From DATKWD01 sp963704815 (GTDB taxonomy: Bacteria; Actinomycetota; Acidimicrobiia; Acidimicrobiales; Salinilacustritrichaceae), in assembly GCA_963704815.1 (NCBI GenBank), contig CAVPHU010000001.1:806001-870000 (forward strand): a stretch of 64,000 nucleotides of DNA, in the 5' to 3' direction. A model generated the notes under the pieces. The model made no database searches. It had not been told where the DNA came from and saw only the letters and a program-made list of their open reading frames with translations. This document shows, one piece after another, positions 1 to 10,228 of this stretch (within the stretch, counting starts at the first letter, position 1; each line of letters opens with the position of its first letter). Made by a program: the position numbers and the translations under genes.

Positions 1-77
1 TCGGCGGCCTCGTCGGCCCCGATCAGGCGAACCCCCTCACTCGGGGGATTGTCTTCATCATTGGTCTCGTCGGCCAC
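1..77 (-). CDS. N-terminal fragment of the gene after frr, probably phosphatidate cytidylyltransferase
   Basis: A GTG start at 75-77 is preceded at normal distance by a good ribosome binding site (AAGGAG on the minus strand). It opens a frame beginning VADETNDEDNPPSEG and ending in LIGADEAA at the window edge. Only an acidic, disordered-looking N-terminus of 25 residues is visible. In Actinobacteria the gene after pyrH-frr is usually cdsA, which makes CDP-diacylglycerol for phospholipid synthesis. That identity comes from gene order alone, since no catalytic domain is in view. Confidence 0.55.
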   Translation of the reverse strand, partial: MADETNDEDNPPSEGVRLIGADEAA

Positions 78-106
78 TTCGGCTCCTTCGTCGTCGGTCG
101 GGGACC

Positions 107-674
107 TCAGACTTCGAGTAGCTCCGCTTCCTTGCGTTGCAAGGCGTCGTCGATCTGAGCTTCATGGGTGTGGGTGATCTTGTCGAGGTCGGCTTCGGCC
201 CGGTGAAGGTCGTCTTCGCTCATGTCGCCATCCTTCTCGAATGCCTCAAGATCCTGCCTCGCCGCACGCCGGGTGTTGCGGATGCTCACCCGGCCGTCCT
301 CCGCCATCGACTTGACGACCTTCACCAGGTCGCGTCGACGCTCCTCGGTGAGTTGCGGGAACGAGAGCCGCAGCACCGTCGCCGTCGGAGCTGGGATTGA
401 GCCCCAGATCGCTGCCCTGGATGGCCTTCTCGATGGCGGCGATCGCGGTCTTGTCGTACGGGCTGATGACCAGCATCCGGGCCTCGGGCACGCTGAAGCC
501 GGCGATCTGCTGCATCGGGACGTCGGACCCGTAGTACTCGACCGGCATCTTCTCGACGAGGGCCGGTGTGGCCCGACCGGTGCGGACCGACGCCATGTCG
601 CGCCGGGTGTGCTGCACCGCAGCCTGCATCTGCTCGGCAGCATCGTCGATGACCAGCGAGGCGGTTTCGCTCAT
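107..674 (-). CDS. frr: Ribosome recycling factor (one frameshift)
   Basis: RRF releases post-termination ribosomes together with EF-G. The N-terminal half, starting MSETASLVIDD at ATG 672-674, carries VRTGRATPALVEK and later GLNPSSDG. The C-terminal half, in another frame, carries SFPQLTEERRRDLVK and ends KEAELLEV. The join lies near 384, where one extra G between GGC and ACG breaks the frame; removing it gives the family sequence DGTVLRL. Total length matches the usual 185-190 residues. It starts 19 bases after pyrH ends, so it belongs to the rpsB-tsf-pyrH-frr operon. The break is almost certainly a sequence error in an essential gene. Confidence 0.93.
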
Positions 675-693
675 GTCGGCGCACTCATGGTCA

Positions 694-1436
694 TCACCTG
701 ACCAGGGTACCGATCGCCTTGCCCTCGAGGACAGGCGCGGAGGTTGCCCGGGTTCGAGCACGTCGAACACGACGATCGGCAGGTCGTTGTCCATGCAGAA
801 CGTGATCGAGGTGGGGTCCATCACGTTGAGTCCCTGGTTGAGCACGTCCATGTAGGTGAGTTCGTCGATCTTGGTGGCCGTCGGGATCGAGCTTGGGGTC
901 GGCGGTGTAGACGCCGTCGACCCCGGAGTGGGTGCCCTTCAGCACCGCCTCGGCCGACACCTCGGCCGCGCGGAGCGCAGCCGGGGTGTCGGTGGTGAAG
1001 AACGGGCTGCCGAGGCCGCCGGCGAAGATGACGACCCGCCCCTTCTCGAGGTGCCGGATGGCCCGCGGCGGATGTACGGCTCGGCGATCTGGTCCATGTG
1101 GACCGCCGTCTGCACCCGGGTCGGCTGGCCGAGTCGCTCGAGCGTGTCCTGGAGGCGCCAGCGCGTTGATGACGGTGGCCAGCATGCCCATGTAGTCGGC
1201 CTGGGCGCGGTCCATGCCGGCGCCGGCGCCGGTCATGCCCCGCCAGATGTTGCCGCCGCCGACGACGACGGCGATGTCGACGCCGAGGCTCGCGGGCCTC
1301 GACGATGTCGTCGGCGAGCTGCTCGACGACGTCGCCGTCGATGCCGTCGGCACGTCGCCGGCGAACGCCTCGCCCGAGAGCTTGAGGAGCGACCCGCGTC
1401 CAGCGCAGGCCCCGGGGCGCGGCCGTCGGCTGGCAT
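694..1436 (-). CDS. pyrH: Uridylate kinase (several frameshifts)
   Basis: UMP kinase makes UDP from UMP in pyrimidine synthesis; the bacterial enzyme is a hexameric amino-acid-kinase-fold protein. Recognisable blocks occur in different frames along the span: LLKLSGEAFAG near the start, VVVGGGNIWRG, the DYMGMLATVINALAL-type region, GRVVIFAGGLGSPFFTTDT, and a C-terminal CMDNDLPIVVFD followed by EGKAIGTLVR. The proposed ATG at 1434-1436 overlaps the TGA of tsf (TGATG). One break is an extra G inside GTC-G-CTC near 1396. Length fits about 247 residues. Reading-frame damage is too dense to be biological in an essential gene. Confidence 0.9.
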
Positions 1437-2239
1437 CAGTGCCGATCAGCACCTGTGCGAAACGGACGAGCTCGGCGTCGCCGAGCCGTTGCTCGATGGT
1501 CTGCTTCTCGTCGCTTCACGAACTTCTGCTCGATGCAGCACCTGCTCCTGGAACCAGCCGGTGAGCCGGCCCTCGACGATCTTGTCGATCGCCTGCTCGG
1601 GCTTGCCCTCGGCTTGCGGGTGAGGTCCTCGAGCGTGGCCCGCTCCTCGGCCACCTCGGCCTCGGGCACCTCGTCGCGGCTCACGTACGACGGCTTCGTG
1701 AACGCGATGTGGACCGCGAGATCGTGGGCGAGCTCGGGCGTGCCGCCGGCGAGCTCGACGATGACGGCGTTGACGCCTCGTCCGTCCTGGGTGTGGAGGT
1801 AGGTGTCGAGGACGTGGCCCGGCGCCGGCCTCGACCAGCGCACGACCCGTCCGAGCGTCGATGTTCTCCTTGATGGTGACCTTCAGGTCGTCGATCCGGT
1901 CCTTGGCGGCCTCGATGGCCGACTCGCCGTCGGCCAGCACGTCGTCGGCGAGCTGCTGGGCGAGGCGGGCGAAGGCCTCGTTCTTGGCCGCGAAGTCGGT
2001 CTCGGACTTGAGCTGCGCGATGGCGGCCCGACCCTCGCCGGTCGCCACGGCGACGGCGCCCTCGGTGTTGTCGCGATCGGTTCGGGTGCCGGCCTTGGCC
2101 AGACCCTTCTCGCGCAGCACCTTGGCGAGCCGCGTCGCATGTCGCCGTCGGCCTCGGTGAGCGCCTTCTTGGCGTCCATCATCCCGGCGCCGGTCGACTG
2201 CCGGAGCGCCTGCACGTCCTTGGCGGTGAAATCGGGCAT
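1436..2239 (-). CDS. tsf: Elongation factor Ts (several frameshifts)
   Basis: EF-Ts exchanges nucleotide on EF-Tu. The start MPDFTAKDVQALRQ at ATG 2237-2239 has an AGGAGG ribosome binding site and contains the hallmark TGAGMMDAKKAL. The next frame gives LKSETDFAAKNEAF, another gives HIAFTKPSYVSRDEVP, and the C-terminus has EGRLTGWFQEQVL and a QRLGDAELVRFAQ segment. At least three frame changes are needed. The exact stop is uncertain; I use the TGA at 1436-1438 that overlaps the pyrH start. It lies immediately downstream of rpsB. Confidence 0.93.
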
Positions 2240-2243
2240 CGGG

Positions 2244-3263
<1,020 letters not shown>

Positions 3264-3294
3264 GGCCGGCTCCCTTTCCCACGGTTGAGCGAAG

Positions 3295-3341
3295 CCCGGG
3301 TCTGTGCACTCCGAGGAGTGACCGCGAGAAGGTGACCCGGG
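3295..3341 (-). promoter_or_regulatory. Structured leader hairpin upstream of rpsB
   Basis: In the 5' untranslated region of rpsB, ending 31 bases before the start codon, two perfect complementary arms face each other: CCCGGGTC (3295-3302) and GACCCGGG (3334-3341). Nested inside is a second perfect hairpin, CACTCC (3307-3312) with GGAGTG (3315-3320). The ribosome binding site lies just 3' of the structure. Many bacterial r-protein operons are autoregulated through such leaders. That this one binds S2 is inference. Confidence 0.5.
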
Positions 3342-3447
3342 CGGAAGTCTGGACAACACCCAGCGGTTGCTGAGCGGCGCAAAGCGTACGCGTGGTCGCT
3401 CCCGCCGGGACAAACGCCCACGGGTGATGCGCCGGGTGTTCGGTCGC

Positions 3448-5052
3448 TCAGCCGGGGGTGGCGGTGGTGCCCACGGAGATGCCGACCGCCAGCACCTGTT
3501 CGGTCTGGGCCACGAGTCGTCCCCCCACGACGTCGAGGACACGGTCTCGGGTCGACTCACACGTCGGCGGCCGGCCGCTGATCGCCAGCCCGATCTCTCG
3601 GGTGGTGGCGACGTCGGCCGGCAGCGCGTCGTGGGCGCCCGGGCCGGTGAGCGGCAGCGTGACGTTGGATGCCCCCTCGACCTGCGTCCGCGTGGCTGCG
3701 ACGACGAGATCTCCGCGGGCACTGATGGAGGTGAGGGCGACCCCGTCGGGGACGCCGACCCGGTCGAGTTCGCCGGTCAGGGGGCTGCCGACCGCGGTTG
3801 TGCGATCGCCGGGGCGCCGAGGTCCAGCCCACTTCCCGTGGCGGCGTCGACCAGCTCGAACAGGCGTGCGGCCGTGCGGTCGTCGTGGACGGCGGCCGCG
3901 GCGACGGCGAGATCGGCGCCCTGGTGCGGCGTCCCGATGGTCACGACTGCACCGAGGACACCATCGTCTCCCGCTGCGGCGAGTCCCTCGATCGCCACCC
4001 GAGCGACGAGCCCACCCTGGGAATGGGCAACGATGTCGATCGGCACGCCGGGTTCGACTTCGGCGAGACCGGCCACCATCTCACCGAGACGCTCGCCTGA
4101 GATCGTCAGGTCGGTCTGCGACTCGCGCGGCGTCATAGGGGAAGGCCGGCAGCTCTTGGCGTCGATCGCCGAGATCGGGCACGCGGCCGCCTGCGTAGGA
4201 GAACCGGTAGACGTCGCCAGGGTCGTACCCCAACGCCGCCGCGTCCACCCCGTCGACCGCCGCGTCACCGCTCGTGGACCCGAGCCCACCGACCAGCACC
4301 ACGATGCGTCGTCCGGCAGGGCCCGAGACCACCTGGCCGGGCGGAGTACACGGCGAACGATCGGTGAGGCGGTCGAACAACTCGATGCCGGTGCCGATGG
4401 CGAAGGCGGTCGGGTCGAGCGCTCCGGCAAGGGTGTTCGCCAGGTCGGCGGCGTCGGCGGCTCGGCCGCGGAGCCAGTCGGCTCCTTCGCCGAGTCCGGA
4501 TCGCTGCTCGGCCATCCACGCTGCGATCGCCGCTCGCTCGGCCGCGACCGACGGCGATGGAGCCTCACTCGTCGGGATGAGACGGACCCGGCCGGTCGGC
4601 CGGGTGAACAACGAGGCCGGATCGAGGTAGTCGTCGCCCGCTCGAACGCCGAGGTGGGTGCGCGGCCCTGCCGTGCCGAGGGACTGCCCCCGCTCGACCG
4701 TCTCACCCCTCCGGACGCCGATGGACGCGAGGTAGGAGAGCGTCGACCGCAGTCCGTCGGCGTGGACGACCGTGACGTGGAGCGCGCCGGCGACCTGACC
4801 GGCGAAGGTGACCTCGCCCGCCGCCACCGCTCGCACGGGCGTGCCGGGCTCGGTGGCGTACTCGATCCCGCGGTTGCCGGGTCCGAACCGGTGAGGCGGC
4901 GGCCGGAACGGGTCGCTGATCGGCGCATCGACCGGCGGGATGTAGACGACCTCGCCTGGCGGGAGCCCGGCGAGCGCCGCCGGCGACGTGAGTGATGCCG
5001 CGACGAACGCGGCGACGAATCGAACGGACGGAGCCGCGCCGTGCGCATGCAT
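3448..5052 (-). CDS. Secreted M23-like domain fused to alpha/beta-hydrolase (two frameshifts)
   Basis: The start at ATG 5050-5052 (MHAHGAAPSVRF) gives a signal peptide (VAAFVAASLTSPAALAG). An M23/LytM-like beta domain follows (RGIEYATEPGTPVRAVAAGEVTF, cited here in part), then a PGAP1/lipase-like hydrolase beginning VVLVGGLGSTSGD with nucleophile elbow AHSQGG and a TIGTPHQGAD strand. The frame changes near 4130 and near 3820 and then runs to TGA 3448-3450; the recovered tail includes NVTLPLTGPGAHDALPADV. About 535 residues in all. The usual zinc ligands HxGxD of M23 read N-R-G-I-E here, and only the later TH(L)GV motif keeps a His. The LytM part may therefore be a non-catalytic wall-binding domain. 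Confidence 0.7.
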
Positions 5053-5110
5053 CCCCCTCGTGCTGAGCGCCCGAAGCGCATGGTCGGGGGGAAGGTGATC
5101 GCGACCCGGG

Positions 5111-5941
5111 TCACCGGACGACGGGCCGCCTGCGTGGCAGGGTAGTCGCCTGAGCTAACGAGCGGGTCTCGCGCTCGGCGGCGAGCATCCGCGAACGGAG
5201 CTGGAGGATCGACTTGGTGTGGATCTGGCACACCCGGCTCTCGGTGACGCCGAGCACGTCGCCGATCTCGGCCAGCGTCAGGCCCTCGTAGTAGTAGAGC
5301 GTGAGGACGACCTTCTCGCGCTCGGGCAGCCGGGTGATGGCATCGGCGAGCAGGTGGCGCATCTCCTCGACCTCGAAGAGGTCGACCGGACCCTCGGTCG
5401 GATCGGCGATGGTGTCGCCCAGGGTCGAGCTCTCGGTCCGGTCGCCGCCGACCGACAGCATCTCGTCGAGGGCGACGAGGCCGACGAAGCTGATCTGGCT
5501 CAACGTCTTCTGCAGCTGGGTGTCGGTCATCCCCAGTTCGTCCGCGAGCTCGTCGTCGGTCGGGGTCCGGTGGAGCTCGGTCTCGAGCTTGGCGTAGGCG
5601 CGCTCGAGGGCCCGGGCCTTGGCCCGCACCGATCGCGGAACCCAGTCGATGGCGCGGAGCTCATCGAGGATGTTGCCCTTGATCCGGGCGATGGCATAGG
5701 TCTCGAACTTGTAGCCGCGCTCGGGCTCGTACTTCTCGATGGCGTCGATCAGGCCGAAGATGCCGTAGCTGACGAGGTCGGCCTGCTCGACGTTCTGGGG
5801 CAGACCGACCGCCACGCGGCCGGCGACGTACTTGACCAGCGGCGAGTAGTGCACGATCAGCTGATCGCGCACCTTCTCGGACGCGTGCTCCTTGTAGTCA
5901 TCCCACAACCGTTGGATCTCGGGTTCGACAGGGGTGCTCAC
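5111..5941 (-). CDS. whiG: WhiG/FliA-family RNA polymerase sigma factor
   Basis: This 276-residue protein starts at GTG 5939-5941 and has the full sigma-70 group 3 layout. Region 2 contains DLVSYGIFGLIDAIEKYEP and FETYAIARIKGNILDELR, followed by the WVPRSVR segment. Region 3 covers roughly residues 105-165. Region 4 ends with LTLYYYEGLTLAEIGDVL and TESRVCQIH. It matches FliA (motility) and WhiG (sporulation) sigma factors. No flagellar genes are seen here, so the WhiG-type name is preferred, but its regulon is unknown. It begins 8 bases after xerC and lies in the conserved xerC-whiG-rpsB neighbourhood of Actinobacteria. Confidence 0.9.
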   Translation of the reverse strand: MSTPVEPEIQRLWDDYKEHASEKVRDQLIVHYSPLVKYVAGRVAVGLPQNVEQADLVSYGIFGLIDAIEKYEPERGYKFETYAIARIKGNILDELRAIDWVPRSVRAKARALERAYAKLETELHRTPTDDELADELGMTDTQLQKTLSQISFVGLVALDEMLSVGGDRTESSTLGDTIADPTEGPVDLFEVEEMRHLLADAITRLPEREKVVLTLYYYEGLTLAEIGDVLGVTESRVCQIHTKSILQLRSRMLAAERETRSLAQATTLPRRRPVVR

Positions 5942-5949
5942 GACTCGCC

Positions 5950-6831
5950 TCAGGCGCGGGGGTGCGTTCGGTCGACCACGGCACGAAGACGGGCCCGACT
6001 CACGTGAGTGTAGTGCTGGGTCGTGCCGAGATCAGCGTGCCCGAGGAGTTCCTGGACCGCACGGAGGTCGGCGCCGCCATCGAGCAGGTGGGTGGCGAAA
6101 CTGTGCCGCAGCGCATGCGGGTGGGTCGGGGCGGCTGCGCGACGGTCGATGATTCGGCGCACATCACGCGGCGCCAGGCGGCGGCCTCGGTGGTTGTGGA
6201 ACAACGCGGACGGGTCGGATTCCGAGGGACCGAACCCGTCACGGTCGTGTTCGATCCACCGGGTCAGACGATCGGCACCCGGTCCGCTGACGGGGACCCG
6301 GCGCACCTTGCTCCCCTTGCCGAGCACCGTGATGGCTCCCCGGACGAGGTCGACGTCGTCGACGTCGGCGCCGCACAGCTCGCTCACCCGGAGCCCCGAC
6401 CCGTAGAGGAGCTCGAGCACGGCATCGTCGCGGCTGCGCACCGCAGGAGCATCGTCGGCGATGGCTGCAGGGGGCGCGTCGAGCAGGGAGTCGAGCTCGT
6501 CCTGGCGGAGCACACGAGGAAGTCGTGACCCGCCCGACGGGGCACGGAGGCCGACAGTCGGATCGGTGGTGAGTTCTCCGCGACGGACGAGATCGCCGAA
6601 ATAGCGCCGGAGCGACGAGACCTTCCTGGCGATGGAGGGCTTCGCGAGGCGTCGAGTGGTGAGGTGGGCCACGTAGCGCCGGAGCAGGGTCCGATCGACC
6701 TCGTCGGGTCGATCGACGCCCGAGCGCGATGCCCACCCGGTGAACGCCACCAGATCGCTGCGATAGGCCGCGACGGTCCGATCGGACAACCCGGTGAGCC
6801 CGTTCGCGAATCGATCCACTGACCACGCCAC
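5950..6831 (-). CDS. xerC: Site-specific tyrosine recombinase, XerC/XerD type
   Basis: A 293-residue integrase-fold protein. The N-terminal SAM-like core-binding domain occupies about residues 1-90. The catalytic domain shows every expected residue: Arg in GSGLRVSELCG, Lys in LGKGSKVRRVPV, HALRHSFATHLL, the LGH of ELLGHADLGTTQ, and the nucleophilic Tyr in QHYTHV. Xer recombinases resolve chromosome dimers at dif during division. Position between dprA and the WhiG-like sigma gene is the standard actinobacterial location, which argues against a mobile integrase. XerC versus XerD cannot be separated from sequence alone. Confidence 0.92.
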   Translation of the reverse strand: MAWSVDRFANGLTGLSDRTVAAYRSDLVAFTGWASRSGVDRPDEVDRTLLRRYVAHLTTRRLAKPSIARKVSSLRRYFGDLVRRGELTTDPTVGLRAPSGGSRLPRVLRQDELDSLLDAPPAAIADDAPAVRSRDDAVLELLYGSGLRVSELCGADVDDVDLVRGAITVLGKGSKVRRVPVSGPGADRLTRWIEHDRDGFGPSESDPSALFHNHRGRRLAPRDVRRIIDRRAAAPTHPHALRHSFATHLLDGGADLRAVQELLGHADLGTTQHYTHVSRARLRAVVDRTHPRA

Positions 6832-6858
6832 ACACGCAGCGTACTGTCGCCAACACCC

Positions 6859-7981
6859 TCAACGTTCAAGTCCGGGCACAACCTCGTCGGACCGCTCGTA
6901 CCAACCGGCCCGTTCGACCACGACCCTCGAGGCGACCAGGCCTTCGAGCACCGAGCAGACGACGAACGGATCGAGGCCGCTGCGAACGGCGAGCAGGTCG
7001 ACGGTCGCCGGCTGCCACTCGAACGCATCGAGCACCGCGTCCTCGGGTCCGGGGCGCGGCCCGGGCCCGGATCGTTCCGACGTGGTCGGGAGCCGCACGG
7101 ACCCCAACGCGAGGAGGACGTCGGCCGCGTCGCGCACCACACCTCGACCCTCGAACAGCGAGCGCGTTGGTGCCTGCGCTGGTGCGGGCCTGCACGGGAC
7201 CGGGCACGGTGAGCACATCGACCGATCGGGCGTCGGCCTCGTCGACGGTGTGCATCGACCCGCCGCGTTCGGGAGACTCGACGACCACCACGAGGTCGGC
7301 GAGTCCGGCGATGATGCGATTGCGGGCCGGGAACCTCCAGCGGTCGGGTCGGGCGCCGAGCGGTGCCTCCGAGACGATCGCTCCCTCGGCGGCGACGGCC
7401 CGCCACAGCGACGCGTTGTCCCACGGATAGGGCACGTCGAGCCCGGTCCCCACCACCGCCAGCGGGGCCGCTCCGTGGGCGTCGACCGCCCCGCGGTGCG
7501 CCGCGGCATCGATGCCCGCCGCCAACCCCGACACGACCGAGACGCCCGCACCACCGAGGTCGCGCCCGAGTCGATACGCCGTGTCGTAGCCCGCACGGGA
7601 GCATCGGCGGGTGCCCACGATGGCGACCGCCGGTCGGGCGATGCGCCGAAGATCGCCGTCCAGCGACAGCACGAGGGGTGGGTCGGGATCGACGAGCAGC
7701 TTCGACGGGTAGCGGTCTTCGCCGTACATCACGACCTCGAATCCCGCTCGGCCGTAGGCAGCCAGCAGGTCGTCCGGATCGGCCGTCCGTGCCTGGAGCT
7801 GCCACCGCCGGAGCAGGTCGAACGAGATGCGAGGCGAGGGCCGGTCGGGCGCCGGGGGCGCCGGCGGACGGCGTGCGAGCACCGCAGCGAGGGCCTCGGC
7901 CGGAGTCCGACCGGCGAGGACCGCTCGGAGCCGCGCCGGTCCCATGCCATCGAGGGAGACCAGGGTCGCCGAGCGCGGCAC
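6859..7981 (-). CDS. dprA: DNA-processing protein DprA (one frameshift)
   Basis: DprA loads RecA on incoming single-stranded DNA during transformation. From GTG 7979-7981 the protein has an N-terminal HhH-like region, then the Rossmann core: AIVGTRRCSRAGYDTAYRLG, VVSGLAAGIDAAAHRGA, GTGLDVPYP, FPARNRIIAGL and VDEADARSVDVLTVPGP. One extra base near 7160 (CTC-G-CTG) breaks the frame. Removing it restores AGTNALLFEGRG and joins to a C-terminal winged-helix-like segment (DAVLDAFEW to PGLER) ending at 6859. Downstream of comM with 15 bases between. Confidence 0.88.
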
Positions 7982-7996
7982 GGGATCCCGCGCCGC

Positions 7997-9511
7997 TCAC
8001 GCCGCGACCTCGTCCGAGCCGAGCGGATCGCCGCGCAAGGCGAGAGCCGCGGCCACGACCGGCTCCTCGATGAGGGACCCGAGGTCGCGCAGATCGGCGA
8101 TCGTGCGGGCGACCCGACGCACTCGGACCAACCCGCGGCCGGTGAGGCGACCGGTGTCGAGGGCGCCCTCGAGCATGCGGCGGGCACCGTCGCTGAGCGG
8201 GCCGATGGAATCGAGTTGGTCGGTGCTGAGCGCACCGTTCGGGCCGCACCCACGAGCGCGAGCGATCGCTCGGACCCGCTCGACCCGCGCTCGAACCGCG
8301 GCGGAGGCTTCCCCTGGCTCGGACCCGAGCAGATCGGCGGTGTCGGGTCGGCCCACCGTGACGCGGAGGTCGAAGCGATCGAGCAGGGGGCCCGACAACC
8401 GCCGGAGGTACCGGGACCTGGCGTGGGGTGAGCACCGGCAGCGACCCTGGGGACCGTCCCACCCGCAGGGACACGGGTTCGATGCGGCCACGAGAAGGAA
8501 CTCGGCCGGATAGACGACCGAGCGATGGGCCCGCGACACCCTGATCTCGCCGTCTTCGAGCGGCTGCCGGAAGGCATCGAGCGTGCCGGCGTCGAACTCG
8601 CCCAACTCGTCGAGGAACAACACGCCCAGATGGGCGAGGGACGCTTCGCCCGGTCGCATGGTCTGGGTGCCGCCGCCGATCAGCGACACCCTCGACGAGG
8701 AGTGGTGCGGCGCTCGGAACGGTGGGCGGACGACCAGACCTGCCGCCGGCAGCCGCATCCCGGCTGCGCTGTGGATGCACGTCACACGGCGGGCGCCAGC
8801 CTCGTCGAGCGAGGGAAGGACGCTGGGGATCCGGCTCGCGAGCATCGACTTCCCCGATCCGGGCGGACCGACGAGCAGGAGCGGATGTTCGCCCGCTGCG
8901 GCGATCTCGAGCGCGAACCGTGCCATCGGTTGCCCGCGGACGTCGGCGAGATCGGGCCCGGCCGGCTCGTCGTCGGTGGGCGGCACCTCGGGAAGCGCCG
9001 GCCACTCGACGTCGCCTCGGAGCGCGCCCACGACCTCGCGGAACGACGCCGCGGCCCTGACCTGCTGGCGACCGATCACCTGGGCCTCGATCGCGTTGCC
9101 GGACGGCACCACGACCGGATCGGCGTCGACGGCGTCGAGCAGCGGCGCCGCGCCGTCGACCCGGCGGATGGTCCCGTCGAGGCCGAGTTCGCCCAGGAAC
9201 CCGATCCCGTCGACCGCCTCGGGGGCGAGGTCGCCCGCAGCCACGAGGAGGGCGACGGCGATGGCGAGGTCGGTGGCCGCGCCCGCTTTGCGAAGCCCGG
9301 ACGGAGCCAGATTCACGGTGATCCGTTGGTCGGGAAACGCGAACTGACTCGAGGCGAAGGCGGCGCGGATGCGATCGCGGGCTTCTCGGCAGGACGCGTC
9401 GGGCAGGCCCACGACGGTGAACGCGGGGAGGCCCTTGCCGACGTGGGCCTCGACGGTGACGGGGAGGCCGTCGACCCCCGACAAGGTGGCGGACGGGATG
9501 ATGGCGAGCAT
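7997..9511 (-). CDS. comM: YifB/ComM family Mg-chelatase-like AAA+ ATPase
   Basis: A 504-residue protein in the family of ComM, a hexameric branch-migration helicase acting on recombination intermediates in transformation. I chose ATG 9509-9511 (MLAIIPSATLSGVDG) because the family starts this way and GGAGG lies 7 bases upstream. An N-terminal Lon-protease-like fold carries VNLAPSGLRKAG. The AAA+ core has Walker A VGPPGSGKSM, Walker B FLDELGEF, and the cysteine cluster NPCPCGWDGPQGRCRC. The C-terminal Mg-chelatase-like domain contains LSGPLLDRFDLRV. Forms a run with dprA and yraN. Confidence 0.93.
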   Translation of the reverse strand: MLAIIPSATLSGVDGLPVTVEAHVGKGLPAFTVVGLPDASCREARDRIRAAFASSQFAFPDQRITVNLAPSGLRKAGAATDLAIAVALLVAAGDLAPEAVDGIGFLGELGLDGTIRRVDGAAPLLDAVDADPVVVPSGNAIEAQVIGRQQVRAAASFREVVGALRGDVEWPALPEVPPTDDEPAGPDLADVRGQPMARFALEIAAAGEHPLLLVGPPGSGKSMLASRIPSVLPSLDEAGARRVTCIHSAAGMRLPAAGLVVRPPFRAPHHSSSRVSLIGGGTQTMRPGEASLAHLGVLFLDELGEFDAGTLDAFRQPLEDGEIRVSRAHRSVVYPAEFLLVAASNPCPCGWDGPQGRCRCSPHARSRYLRRLSGPLLDRFDLRVTVGRPDTADLLGSEPGEASAAVRARVERVRAIARARGCGPNGALSTDQLDSIGPLSDGARRMLEGALDTGRLTGRGLVRVRRVARTIADLRDLGSLIEEPVVAAALALRGDPLGSDEVAA

Positions 9512-9648
9512 GACTGCGCCTCCGATGTGGAAGGCGTCTGCGGGGAGGGTCTCTGGGCCGACCAACGAAGCCTCAGCCAAACCTAGAGGCGGGGTGTGAC
9601 GACTACGGACGTGGAGTCCCTCGACGGCGTCGGCGATACTCGGGGACG

Positions 9649-9759
9649 ATGGGCCTCAATCCGTTTCGTCCGCAACGCCGCACGGCCGCCGACTACGTCT
9701 TCGTGGTCGCGGGTCTGATCGTGTGTGCCCTGCTGCTGGTGTGGGCCTTCTTCGGGTGA
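9649..9759 (+). CDS. 36-residue single-span membrane microprotein
   Basis: ATG 9649-9651 opens a 36-codon frame ending TGA 9757-9759. It has a basic N-terminus (MGLNPFRPQRRTAADY) followed by one hydrophobic helix (VFVVAGLIVCALLLVWAFF) and a terminal Gly. The gene sits between the divergent comM start and the convergent yraN end, where there is otherwise no coding sequence. The topology, inside-positive then helix, is that of a small inner-membrane protein. Function unknown. Support is codon bias and the clean amphipathic layout, not homology. Confidence 0.5.
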   Translation: MGLNPFRPQRRTAADYVFVVAGLIVCALLLVWAFFG

Positions 9760-9760
9760 C

Positions 9761-10153
9761 CTAGAACGCTCCCTCGATCATCGTGAGCCGACCCGACAAC
9801 ACCGCCGCGACATCGAACCGGAGTCTCCTGGGCCGGACGCGCACGCTGCGGAGGTAGATCGACGCGAGCCGGCGGATGCGCGCCTGCTTGTCGGCGGTCA
9901 CCGCCGAGGCCGGCGACCCGTAGGCATCGGTGCGACGGGTCTTGACCTCGCAGAAGACGAGCACCCCACGGCGCCGGGCCACGATGTCGAGTTCGCCCTC
10001 GCGGACCCTCCAGTTGCGCGCCACCACCTCGTAGCCGTGGTCGCGATACCACGCGGCCGCCAGCTCCTCGCCGGCCGCGCCGAGCGCCAGCCGAGATCGG
10101 GTCAGGGCGAACCCCCTGCTCGTCGGGGTGGTGATGGCGTTGCCGCACGCCAC
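9761..10153 (-). CDS. yraN: UPF0102 (YraN) family endonuclease-like protein
   Basis: A 130-residue protein with the small restriction-endonuclease-like fold of the YraN family: GAAGEELAAAWYRDHGYEVVARNWR, then GELDIVARR, then VFCEVKTRR, in which E, D and ExK form the typical nuclease signature. Biochemical role is not settled. It is habitually found between rplS/rnhB and comM in Actinobacteria, as here. It converges with the small membrane protein gene, one base separating them. Confidence 0.9.
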   Translation of the reverse strand: MACGNAITTPTSRGFALTRSRLALGAAGEELAAAWYRDHGYEVVARNWRVREGELDIVARRRGVLVFCEVKTRRTDAYGSPASAVTADKQARIRRLASIYLRSVRVRPRRLRFDVAAVLSGRLTMIEGAF

Positions 10154-10228
10154 GAGGCCCGTCTGACCCTAGCTGCCGCGTTCGCACGCCCATCGCGCCC
10201 TCCGAGGTCGCCTACGATCGGCCAGATC

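Noticed and set aside
5950..6831. Tyrosine recombinase as a phage or island integrase
   Set aside because: The gene sits in the conserved dprA-xerC-whiG-rpsB order with no attachment site or tRNA beside it, so housekeeping XerC is preferred.
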